A stretch of 27,634 nt of DNA from Phaeoceros laevis (lineage: Eukaryota > Anthocerotophyta > Anthocerotopsida > Notothyladales), in contig JBNGIQ010009208.1 of the NCBI GenBank assembly GCA_049999765.1, forward strand, positions 1 through 27,634, given 5' to 3'. The position numbers were made by a program, and so were the translations under genes. Under the pieces are notes generated by a model. It was not told the origin of the DNA and searched no databases. It saw only the letters and a program-made list of their open reading frames with translations. Positions within the stretch are counted from its first letter, which is position 1; each line of letters begins with the position of its first letter. This document shows, in pieces, positions 16,633 to 26,157 of the stretch.

Positions 16633-19600
16633 ATGTTCTCGAGTCCTGCTCAGTCGTGGGACAACACTTCTCATTTGAAGCTCAACAAGTCCAAGGTCGA
16701 CCTCTGGTTCAACAATTGGCACAACCCTGCTTGGGTGGAATTGCAGCTAACCACGTGGGACCCTTGGTTGAGCAGGCCACCTGAGTCTCTTACCACCCCA
16801 CTTCGAGCTTTTGCAGCGGAGGAGGGCAAATTGGATTTTGGAAGGTGCAGTAAACTGTGTGAGGATGGACGGATGACGGACGCCGTGAATGCGTTGAACG
16901 TTCTGGTGCAACGAGGATGCCATGTACGCAACCATCTCTTCTATCGTCTCCTCAAAACTTGCATCGCCAACAAGGATCTGCTTCTGGGCAGACGAATTCA
17001 TGCTCTCATTGTTGAAAGTGGGTATGAAGGAGACAAATTCTTGGCCACCCACCTCATCGGTCTTTATGCCTCGCATGGGAGGTTGGAAGAAGCAATGCAA
17101 GTCTTTACCAAGGTCTCCACACCGAGCGCCTACAACTGGGCTACCATCATTTTCGCGTATGCTAGACATGGTCAGGCTGCCCATGCTATACGACTGTACA
17201 GACAGATGCGTGAGTCAACCGTTCAGCCCGACAACCGTATATATGTAGCAATTCTAAAAGCTTGTACCGCTGCGGGGGATTTAGTTGTCGGCATGGAGGT
17301 TCATGCTCACATTCTTGCCAGTCCAGGAAAGCCAGATATTTTTGTTCAAACAGGTCTACTTGATATGTACGCAAAGTGTGGTAGTGTAGAGAATGCTCGT
17401 ACTGTCTTCGACAGCCTTGCAGACAGGAATGTTGTAACATGGAATGCGATGCTGTCAGGTTATGCCCAGCAAGGGATGGGTCAGGAAGCCCTTAGTCTTT
17501 ACAATAGTATGCAACACGAAGGCCTCTTTTCTCCAGATTCCGTTACATTTGTATCCCTTCTGCAGGCATGTGCCACCCTAGGTGCAGGAGCTCTGCAGGA
17601 GGGAAAGCTGCTCCATGCACAGATCGAGGAACGAGGTCTGCAGTATGATGTGGTTGTGGGCGGCAGCCTGGTTAACATGTATGCGAAGTGCGGTAGTGTA
17701 CGGGATGCTCGCAATCTGTTTGATAGGCTTCCAGACAGGAATGTTGTATCATGGAATGCGCTGCTTGCAGGTTACGCCCAGCAGGGCATGAGCCAGGAAG
17801 CGCTTAGTCTTTACAGAGTCATGCAGCAGGAGGGTCTCTGTGCTCCGGATTCTGTTACTTTTACATGCCTCCTGCTGGCATGTGCCAGTATAGGTGTACC
17901 AGCTCTGCATGAGGGTAAGCTGGTGCATCGGCAGATTGAAGAACGAGGATTGCAAGATGATGTGGTTCTAGGCGGCAGTTTGGTCAACTTGTATGCGAAG
18001 TGCGGCACTGTACAAGAGGCTCGCAGCTTGTTTGACAGACTTCGAAACAAGAATGTTTTAACATGGAATGCGATGCTAGGATGTTATGCTCAGCAGGGGA
18101 TGGGTCAGGAAGCCCTTAGTCTTTACAGCAGTATGCAAGAGGAAGGCCGGTCTCCTCCCAGTTCTGTTACATTTGTATCCCTCCTGCAGGCCTGTGCCAG
18201 TGTTGGTGTTAAAGCTCTGCATGAGGGGAAGCTGCTCCATGCACAGATTGACGAACGAGGAATAGGACATGATGCGGTTCTCGGTGGTAGCTTGGTGAAC
18301 ATGTATGCAAAGTGTGGTAGCGTGAAGGATGCTCGAAGTGTGTTTGACAGGCTTCCAGACAGGAATGTTGGAACATGGAATGCGATGCTTGCAGGTTATG
18401 CTCAGCAGGAGATGGGTCAGGAAGCCCTTAATCTTCACAGACTTATGCAACAGGAAGGCCAATCTTCTCCAGATTCTGTTACATTTACATGCCTCCTGCA
18501 GGCATGTGCCAGTATAGGTGTAGCAGCTCTGCATGAGGGGAAGGAGCTCCATGTACAGATTGAAGAACGAGAACTGCAAGATGACATGGTAGTAGGCGGC
18601 AGCTTGGTTAACATGTATGCAAAGTGCGGTAGTGTACAAGATGCTCGCACTGTGTTTGACAGACTTCGAGACAGAAATGTTGTTACATGGAATGCGATGA
18701 TTGCAGGTTACGTCCAGCAAGGAATGGGCCAGGAAGCTCTAAGCCTTTACAGTAGTATGAAGCAGGAAGGCCTCTCTCCAAGTTCTGTTACATTTTTATG
18801 CCTCCTTCAGGCGTGTTCTGTAGATGTAGCTGTTCTGCATGAGGGAAAGCATCTCCATGCAGAGATTGCAGAACGAGGACTGCAAGATGATGCAGTTGTA
18901 GGGGGCAGCTTGGTTAACATGTATGCGAAGTGTGGGAATGTAGTGGATGCTCGCAGCGTGTTTAACAGGCTTCCAGAGAGGAATGTCGTAACATGGACAG
19001 CGATGATTAAAGGTTATGCCCAGCATGGGATGGGTGAGGAAGCCCTGAGTCTTTACAATGGTATGCAACGGGAGGGCCTCTGTCCTCCAGATTCTGTCAC
19101 ATTTGTATGCCTCCTGGAGGTATGTGCCAGTATAGGTGTAGAAGCTTTGCATGAGGGAAAGCAGCTCCATGCACATATTGCAGAACAAAGGCTGCAAGAT
19201 GATGTGGTTGTAGGTGGCAGCTTGGTTAACATGTTTGCAAAGTGTGGTAGCTTACAAGACGCCCGCAGCGTGTTTGACAGACTTCTAGACAGGAATGTAG
19301 TAACATGGAATGCCATGCTTGCAGGTTATGCCCAGCAGGGGATGGGTCAGGAAGCCCTTAGTCTTTATAGTAGTATGCAACAGGAACGGCTCTCTCCAGA
19401 TTCTGTGACATTTGTGTGCCTCCTACAGGCATGTGCAACTGTGGCAGCTCTGCCTTTGGGAAAGCAGCTCCATGTAGAGATTCAGGAAAGAGGAATGCAG
19501 GCCGATGCAGTTGTTGGAGCTGCACTAGTAGATATGTATGCGAAGTGTGCAAGCATGGTTGATTCACGGCAGGTGTTTGATTCATTGCCTGTAAAAACAA

Positions 19601-20172
19601 TTGAGGCCTGGGGTGCACTGATTGATGGATATACGCGCCAAGGAAATAGCAAGGTTGTGTTTGAGCTGCTTGACAGGATGAGACTGGAGGGCATAGAGCC
19701 AAATGGCATCACGTTTCTTAGCGTGCTGACAGTTTGCAGTCATGTGGGTCTAGTGGACGAAGGTCGAAACTACTTTAAGGTGATGAGGACAGATTATGGC
19801 ATCAGTCCAGCCGTCGAGCACTATACATGCATGATTGATCTTCTAGGCCGTGCAGGTCATCTGAGCGAGGCGCTTCTGATGGCCAAAACCATGCCTTGCC
19901 CACCTGACGGTGCAGTATGGCTCACGCTGTTAAGCGCTTCCCAGAAGTGGAACAACGTTGAGGTTGGGCAACAAGCTTTTGAGTTCGCCTTGATGCTGGA
20001 CCGAAAAGATGCCGCACCTTATGTGCTGATGTCCAACATCTACGCCAGGTCTCAGATGTGGGAGGAGGCTAAGGAGATGCAGTCAAGGAGAATGAAATGT
20101 GGGGCACGAAAAAAGTCAGGCCAGTGCTGGTGGACTGACATGGGCTCTCTGGTGCACACATTTGTGGTCTAG
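16633..20172 (+). CDS. PLS-class PPR protein, nine triplets, E domains, DYW lost
   Basis: Predicted 1,179-aa intronless ORF from the first in-frame ATG after the TAG at 16495 (MFSSPAQSWDN). It has about nine PLS triplets; S-motif starts (LVNMYAKCGS) recur at 17674, 17986, 18298, 18610, 18916 and 19228, i.e. every 312 bp except one 306-bp step. The penultimate conserved triplet ends VDSRQVFDSLPVKTIEAWGA as in the sister genes. E1 (HYTCMIDLLGRAGHLSEAL) and E2 (APYVLMSNIYARSQMWEEAK) are complete, then SGQCWWTDMGSLVHTFVV and a TAG where the sister continues GDKKHPETEAIY. The whole deaminase is absent. It probably binds organelle RNA if imported, but loss of the original leader makes localisation doubtful. 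An alternative is a young pseudogene with a long surviving frame. Confidence 0.8.
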   Translation: MFSSPAQSWDNTSHLKLNKSKVDLWFNNWHNPAWVELQLTTWDPWLSRPPESLTTPLRAFAAEEGKLDFGRCSKLCEDGRMTDAVNALNVLVQRGCHVRNHLFYRLLKTCIANKDLLLGRRIHALIVESGYEGDKFLATHLIGLYASHGRLEEAMQVFTKVSTPSAYNWATIIFAYARHGQAAHAIRLYRQMRESTVQPDNRIYVAILKACTAAGDLVVGMEVHAHILASPGKPDIFVQTGLLDMYAKCGSVENARTVFDSLADRNVVTWNAMLSGYAQQGMGQEALSLYNSMQHEGLFSPDSVTFVSLLQACATLGAGALQEGKLLHAQIEERGLQYDVVVGGSLVNMYAKCGSVRDARNLFDRLPDRNVVSWNALLAGYAQQGMSQEALSLYRVMQQEGLCAPDSVTFTCLLLACASIGVPALHEGKLVHRQIEERGLQDDVVLGGSLVNLYAKCGTVQEARSLFDRLRNKNVLTWNAMLGCYAQQGMGQEALSLYSSMQEEGRSPPSSVTFVSLLQACASVGVKALHEGKLLHAQIDERGIGHDAVLGGSLVNMYAKCGSVKDARSVFDRLPDRNVGTWNAMLAGYAQQEMGQEALNLHRLMQQEGQSSPDSVTFTCLLQACASIGVAALHEGKELHVQIEERELQDDMVVGGSLVNMYAKCGSVQDARTVFDRLRDRNVVTWNAMIAGYVQQGMGQEALSLYSSMKQEGLSPSSVTFLCLLQACSVDVAVLHEGKHLHAEIAERGLQDDAVVGGSLVNMYAKCGNVVDARSVFNRLPERNVVTWTAMIKGYAQHGMGEEALSLYNGMQREGLCPPDSVTFVCLLEVCASIGVEALHEGKQLHAHIAEQRLQDDVVVGGSLVNMFAKCGSLQDARSVFDRLLDRNVVTWNAMLAGYAQQGMGQEALSLYSSMQQERLSPDSVTFVCLLQACATVAALPLGKQLHVEIQERGMQADAVVGAALVDMYAKCASMVDSRQVFDSLPVKTIEAWGALIDGYTRQGNSKVVFELLDRMRLEGIEPNGITFLSVLTVCSHVGLVDEGRNYFKVMRTDYGISPAVEHYTCMIDLLGRAGHLSEALLMAKTMPCPPDGAVWLTLLSASQKWNNVEVGQQAFEFALMLDRKDAAPYVLMSNIYARSQMWEEAKEMQSRRMKCGARKKSGQCWWTDMGSLVHTFVV

Positions 20173-20398
20173 TTGGGGGGTGAAGCATTTTGAGAGGCAC
20201 GAAACTGGGCAAGGCTGGAACATTTAGTCCTGTGAACTTTTGCTGGAGGCTTGAGAGGACACGCTCGAAAGTTGAACTTTATCCACGGGACTGCTCATGC
20301 CCTCTCTCATAACGGTCATGAAGATGGGATGGATGTAGGCACAGCTGTGTATTTCAGTATTTAATGCGGCGCATACAGCCAGACAGATGAGTTTTTCT
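20173..20398. other. Short convergent intergenic region
   Basis: These 226 bp separate the stop of the last PPR gene from the stop of XRCC4 on the other strand and should contain both 3' ends. I could not confidently recognise any DYW remnant here. Confidence 0.5.
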
Positions 20399-21688
20399 TC
20401 ACAATCGCCGCCTCCTGCGAGGGGCGCTAGTGTAATCAGAAGCTGTGCTTAGGAGAGCAGCTGCCATGCGTTTGGCATCTGCAACGGTTGCCTGGTCGGT
20501 ACCATCACTTGATTTTGACGCGCTCTGATGAGCAGCTTCATCTCTACCCATACCTTGGGCTTGGTCTGCAATTGGAGGATCCGTTGCAGCAACCGTTGCG
20601 TTTGCATTAGCAGGTTCCAAATGCAGAGGGTTGGAGTAAAAGTCTTGGCTAGTAAATACAGGGCTTCCACCACTTGCTGCTTCTCCTTCCATGTCACTGC
20701 CAGTGCCTTCGTCCTCTCTTTCTGTTTCGTCTCCTTCCATATCCTCCTCTTTCTGTGTCGCAGTTGCTTTTGGGCAGCTGGAGGTATTCCGTCCCGAAGC
20801 ATCTCGTTCTTCCCTCAGCTTGGCCTTCTTTGAGTTGAGCACAGCCACAAACTGGCAAAACATGGAGAGGGGTTTAATGAGGTGACTAAACACTTGTAGT
20901 CCGACACCAAGCTGACATAATACCTTCTTGTAGATTTCGTCCTCAAATTCTTTCTTTGCGTTCTTGTAACGCTCAGTTTGCTGTTGAGATTTCTCGGCAA
21001 CATCCTTCATCCGGTCAAAATCTCGTTTGGACTTCACAGCACGTTCCTGCATCAACACCCAGATTTAACAAAAGTTGGGTGAATTTATATATGCTTGGGT
21101 CACGATAGCGTCATAATAACTTACTTCAAGAGCCTCATTTCGGTCGACGAGGCAATTGAGAATGTCTGAAACTCCTTGGCCGGAATTGGCATCCTTGTGC
21201 AGCCTCCAAATTCCTCGGAGTATAGTACCGTAAGTGTCTTTGGTCTCGAAGCTTAACTGAAGAGCAAAAGAATTCCGAGTATCAGCATGTATTGAAGCCA
21301 TGCTCACTTCATGCGAGGCAGATAGCGGATGCCATGCATACTTTGGCGCCGTCACGTTCCTCGCTGAACTGGTAATTTGATGCAGGAGAGGATTGGCCTA
21401 AATGCCTGCGGCAAATTTCCATGTACTCTGACACAGTCTTGTCCCATCCTTCAGCACGTCCTGCAATCTGCTCTTCCGAAGCTGCAAACAAGAAAGGCCA
21501 CGTCAATTTTGTTTCTCCAAAGACGTAGCAAACCTGGGAAGCTGGGAGCTTCAGGCACCTTGCAGGCTCCACGAGTTCTGACCATCAAACGCTACTAGGG
21601 AGAAGTGATCAGGAAACCAGTTGCTCTTCACAAATAGCGGCTTCTGGTTGCCAAGGATCAACCGAGCGCATGTCACAGAATCGGACAT
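20399..21688 (-). CDS. XRCC4: DNA repair protein XRCC4 homologue (five exons)
   Basis: XRCC4 partners DNA ligase IV in the nucleus in non-homologous end joining. Exons on the minus strand: 21688-21559, 21481-21342, 21256-21125, 21046-20924, 20851-20399. The introns are 77, 85, 78 and 72 bp, all GT-AG, giving 325 aa (plant homologues about 260). I chose the ATG at 21688 (MSDSVTCARLI); the frame upstream opens only with TTG. The head domain shows LFVKSNWFPDHFSLVAFDG and EEQIAGRAEGWDKTVSEYME, matching Arabidopsis EEVAERAAQWDQPVSEYL. A helical stalk (exons 3-4) has ERYKNAKKEFEDEIYKK, then FVAVLNSKKAKLREERD, matching FLSVLNAKKAKLRALRD. The longer C-terminal tail is acidic and low-complexity (EEDMEGDETEREDEG) and ends in APRRRRRL, a possible nuclear-localisation signal. 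Intron 4 is in frame and has no stop. Confidence 0.9.
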
Positions 21689-21883
21689 GTCGTCTTCTCC
21701 AGCTGGAATATTCTCTCGCTCAGTTCCGAGACCCCGTTCCCAACCGTGTTGCAAACAGCATTCGCGCTTAGAACGTGAGCCTTCTGTCGACTACGTTGAC
21801 CAGTTCAAAACCGTGGCCCGTTGCCGGATCTGCGCACAGAACCATCTACAGTACTGCTAACTTTTAGGTTAGCTGGCTTTGTT
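21689..21883. promoter_or_regulatory. Putative bidirectional promoter, XRCC4 / MED17
   Basis: Only 195 bp separate the two divergent start codons, so both promoters and both 5' leaders must share this space unless a leader intron lies farther off. I see no TATA box. A small inverted repeat, GCTAAC (21856-21861) and GTTAGC (21868-21873), lies just before the MED17 ATG. A TTGAC word near 21796 is too short to interpret. Confidence 0.6.
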
Positions 21884-24800
21884 ATGAAGGAGAAGGCGAT
21901 GAGCCTTGAATACTTGATGCCATTGTTGGCACAGCGCCATGGGTTCAGGAATTGCGATCTCGCTCGATCGGCTACCTCTGAAACGCATTCACGCGTTGGA
22001 GGAGGTAGGGACGGAAAGCCTTCCCCCGTAAGTCACAGCCCTGAATGCAAGTTTTCATTGTATCGAAGAGCACGTCGATCTGGTGTTGACAACTTTCATT
22101 CGTCTGATGCTGGCAGGGAGAGCACTTCGGAGGAAAAGCCGTTGGCGTTGCTTGGCCGTATTGACTTTGGCCAATTATCCTCAGAGAAGAAGGATCCTAC
22201 AAAGCCCAAGGCTGAAAAAGAGGCTGCAACACAGTCTGGTCAGGTTTGGCCATGGGAAGAATTTGTAGGGCACCTTCAACAGGCGCGGGAAGAGCTGTCT
22301 GTGATGCTGGATTTAATCAAACATGTACTCGAAACCCGTCAGTGGTCCCTTTCCATTCCTTCACAGCAAATTTTCAGGTGGTGCATTGTGCAAATCCTCG
22401 GATGTGTCTCATTCCACTCTTTGGTGAATAAGCAGGTGGAAGAGAATCAGGCAGTCACGGTGGGGAATATATTACGGCAGAAAAATACTGTGTCTGGACG
22501 AGAGCTATGCTCGGAAGTGGCCCTGCGTTTGTCTTCTAAAGTCAGTCATTTCCAAGTATGTATCCCCTCTTCCCGCAATTAAACATGATATTCAGTCGCA
22601 GCTCTGTCTTAGCTGATTAAGATCTCTCGGTTTGCCTCCCTCAGCGGTAATAATTCAATGAGAATGCAGTAAGGACGCCGCCTTGATTAAGAAAGCTTAA
22701 GAATGGAGATCGTGTCCACACCTCTGCAGTTACACTTTTAGCCTTCGCTTATCATCCTTCTGACGGGCCTTATACTTTGTAGGATGCAGCCAAATATCTT
22801 AAGAAGACCGCGAAAGCATTTGAACAACAAGTTGAACGTGAAGCCCTTTTTTACGGTGCACTTATGAGGTAGCCAGCTGAACATCTTCACCGTGCAGTTG
22901 GATTTTGACTCATCCTCTATCCTTGCAGTACTGTACATGTCACACATTATGTTTCGTGATTTTATTGATGTCACATAAACTTAGTCTCAGCTCATCTGGT
23001 GTCATAGAGTACAGCGTAATTGGAAAGTGAAGAGGCAACGAGGTATATCTGCTGGGCCAGGTGGAAGTGCAGGCTTCTCTATTGACTTGTCATATCCCCC
23101 TTCAGGAGACGGCCCACCTGCTTTCTCTCCTCGAGTGGCTGCTTTGTGCACAACCACCGTCGACCAAGATTCAAGTGGCATGCTGGTAGTGCATCCTCCG
23201 CAAGGACAACCAATCAACTCGCTGCGCATAGACTTGCGGTCTCCTGTGTTCGGGAGTTTGCAGAAGGGAAACTTTGGGACAGCCAAGTCACCCCCTGAAA
23301 CGGTTGAGAGAAGCCAGAGATTTATTCTTGATGTGGATGTGAAGCTTGACAATGAACGAGTGGTTCTTGAGGGTGTGGACAAGGGAGCAAGGGGTGCTCA
23401 GTCTGTTCTTCGCCGCATTCAGGCTGCAATATTTGATGAACAGGTAAGCAGCACCTATTATATCCACCTTCTAGAACTGGTTTTGTTTTTTTATTTGTTC
23501 TCTTGATCAGTCTCATTGGCCGTCCTAGTAATTAAGATGAGGCTTGTTGCACTGTACTTCGTATTGCTAGTTGGTCAGGTGATGACGTTCAGGCCTCTGT
23601 GCTGCTATGCCATGGTACCCTCAGCCATTTGATGTCACGCTTACAGCTAGATGGGACATTGGAAATTTATGCATGTGCACATCAAACGGAGAACTAAAGG
23701 CATCAGTAAACTGCAGGTCTTTGATTGTATTAGCAGGGAAGCTCTCTTGCCATCTGCAACTACGAATATTGTGGGTATTGGGGACACTAGTTTGCAACTT
23801 AGCCTTGGCCATGGTGCTACTCTGGCTCTTGAGCTATTTGAGGATAAGGAACACCAAGGTACACACAATGATAGAATGGATGAGGACCTGGCTGGCCATC
23901 AAGATGCAGATGTGCTGTGGCAACAGCTTGAGGACAGCTCTCCAGAAGGAAATTGGAGAAAGAACTCGGCAGGTTCACGGTCCTATCCGATGGGATTTGA
24001 GATTTGTCTGAAACAAATGTTTCACCAAGCTGTCCTGGGCAAACGAGCCACTGAAGGCACAAATGATGTAGCTTTCGTAAAAGCTCAAGATGCAGGAAAG
24101 TTCAGAGAAGCGACCAGCACAGCAGCAAGTGGTGCTACGAAGGATGTCGGACCTGAGATGGTGTCAACAGTTCTGAGAAAAATGTCAGCAGCAATGCGGC
24201 ACAGAGTGTCCTTTCTCAAGCTATCCTTGCTATTGGAGAGACAGGTGCGAACTCTTTTGATCTTTCCATTGGAAGATTGTTTGATTGTTCCATTAAAGTG
24301 ATGCTTGATACACACTGCATCTGCACTGGTTCTTCTTGCTGCTGTTGATGACAAGCTCCCACCCTGCCACTTGTCGTTTCAGGTTCATGGAGTACCTCAT
24401 CTCTACCTGCAATGTCACCCTACATGGCATCCCAGAGTATCTGCTTGGAATCTGTCTCTCTACATGCCCGAAGCCACCGCACAGACGGCACAAGGGGACG
24501 ATTGGGGCGACAAGAAAAATGATGGGCGTTTGATGTTTGAATGTACTGTTGTTTTGAGAGATGAATCTGTCACAGTCGAGGGGCTTGAGGATATGTCACC
24601 TCTTGATGATGTAGGAAAGGGCAATTCGCAAGAGGTCATGTCGACGACCAAGCATACCTGCACTTTGATGGAACTGCCAGCTTTCCTCTTGTACCAGGTA
24701 AGCACAAAGGCGAGGAATACTTTTGTTGTGGAGGTTGTAGACTGCTGGCCAGGTCGATGTAACTGTTGACTGAATGTTGCAGGTGGCTGCTCAGCTTGTT

Positions 24801-25097
24801 ATGTGGCTCCATGAAGAGGCAGCAGGAATGGGCCTCCAAGTGAGCAGAGACCTACTAAGCATAAGATTTGTCGCAGAAACTTATGGTGATCTTACAATAC
24901 TTGCATGTCCCGACGTCAGGAATCAGTGTGTGAACTGGTTGCTAAGAACTTCGGGAAGTCTAACAGAGGACGCTGACTTGAAATCCAATGGTCCTGGCCA
25001 AACTCAGAGATTCCTTGGGCCGCTGCCTGCAGAATCGCTGAGGTCACTAATTGTTCAACTCACAAGTCCAGCGTCGGAACAGCCGGACGAACAGTGA
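21884..25097 (+). CDS. MED17: Mediator complex subunit 17 (seven exons)
   Basis: MED17 is a core head-module subunit of Mediator, bridging transcription factors and RNA polymerase II. Exons: 21884-22324, 22436-22555, 22783-22868, 23008-23443, 23717-24244, 24383-24697, 24783-25097. The introns are 111, 227, 139, 273, 138 and 85 bp, all GT-AG, giving 746 aa (Arabidopsis about 650). Matches to the plant protein run end to end: LLGRIDFGQL, WPWEEFVGHLQQAREELSVM, LIKH joined to VEENQAVTVGN across intron 1, FEQQVEREALFYGALM, RNWKVKRQR, VDQDSSGMLVV, VFDCISREAL, FEICLKQMFHQAVLGK, VPHLYLQCHPTWHPRVSAW and VAAQLVMWLHEEA. The ATG at 21884 is the first in frame; 21899 (MSLEYLMPLL) is an alternative. Intron 1 is in frame with no stop, so I placed its ends by protein similarity. 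The extra length is in the N-terminal region and central loops. Confidence 0.93.
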
Positions 25098-25734
25098 TGC
25101 AAAGAAGCAACAGCTGCACAAGTTGCCTAACTCTACAGGGTTTCGACCCAAAGGACCGTGAACGGATTCTGACCCCTCCCTCCCAGCTCTACTTTGTAAC
25201 GCCGGATGAAATAACCTAAATATGTTGATCATGACATGCAAGAATACGAAATTAAGAACGGCACGGTAAAAAGTTAAAAACTTCAGTCGCAGCGGCTTTT
25301 AGGCCTCCTTTCCATACGCCATTTCGAAACAGAGACTTTCAGAAAACGAACCGGTTTGCGCAAAAGACTGGAAATGATTCCTAGTTACGAAATAGACTAG
25401 GCCATCTTTTTCCGCCTATGGCGCGAAAAAGGTCAGGGCGACCCACTCACGGCGGTGCCCTCCACCGGAAGTACAGGTTTCCAAGCCCGTCTCTATTCAG
25501 CACGCGTGTTTTCGTGAACGCAAAACCCCACAGGTTCAAGAATAGTTAAACTCGCGACGCGTGGCGAAAAAGGCCTCCGAAAAGACGTGGGACTTTGTCG
25601 CACATGGAAGTCCGCAAACTTTTGTAAGCCCCGTTCCTGTTCCTGAGACAACCAGTCTATCGACTTATGGTGCTCGTCGTCCAATCCTGGTGAAGAAATT
25701 AAGAGGGATCACCAAAAGCTGTACACATCACACT
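25098..25734. other. Intergenic, no gene seen
   Basis: This is the 3' flank of MED17. It has several GGCGAAAAAGG-like words near 25420-25570 but no recognisable coding sequence. Confidence 0.5.
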
Positions 25735-25790
25735 TCTCAGTCGCCTGTTCATCTCGAAGTACTTCAGGAGCCATCCACTCCGGCTGTGAT
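25735..25790. repeat. Segment duplicated at 603-655
   Basis: The sequence starting CTTCTCAGTCGCCTGTTCAT matches 603-655 in the same orientation. It lies about 370 bp downstream of the stop codon of the minus-strand PPR pseudogene. Confidence 0.7.
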
Positions 25791-26003
25791 GAATGAACAA
25801 ACCGATCGTTTCAGATCCTCCTTTCACCCTAAGAGGCCCCTGCCCTCATTCAATACATGTTCTTCAAATTTCCCCGGGTATCCACTGGAAAATGCCCATG
25901 TTCTCACTTCCAATCAGCTCCCTTTCTTTTCAGTTGAGGAGATCCATCATTCTGTGTTCTGATACGTGGTGGATCAGTGTCCACGATCCTTGTCCGTGTC
26001 TCA

Positions 26004-26121
26004 GTTTGACAGGGACAGGGTTAAGCACGCGCATTCACCCCAAGAGAAAGACAACAATCTCAATTTGACGGGGATAGAGTTAAAAGAATATTCGCACCCA
26101 AGAGAAAGACAACAATCTCTC
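26004..26121. repeat. Imperfect 60-bp tandem duplication
   Basis: Two copies start TTTGACAGGGACAGGG (26004) and TTTGACGGGGATAGAG (26064), and both end AAGAGAAAGACAACAATCTC. The middle has diverged. It lies just downstream of the PPR pseudogene stop. Confidence 0.8.
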
Positions 26122-26157
26122 GCACAGACCTGAGCACTAGCTAGATATTCAGTATTC

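Noticed and set aside
18076-18720. A 214-codon minus-strand frame and similar frames opposite the PPR genes
   Set aside because: They are antisense shadows of the repetitive PPR triplets and recur with the triplet period.
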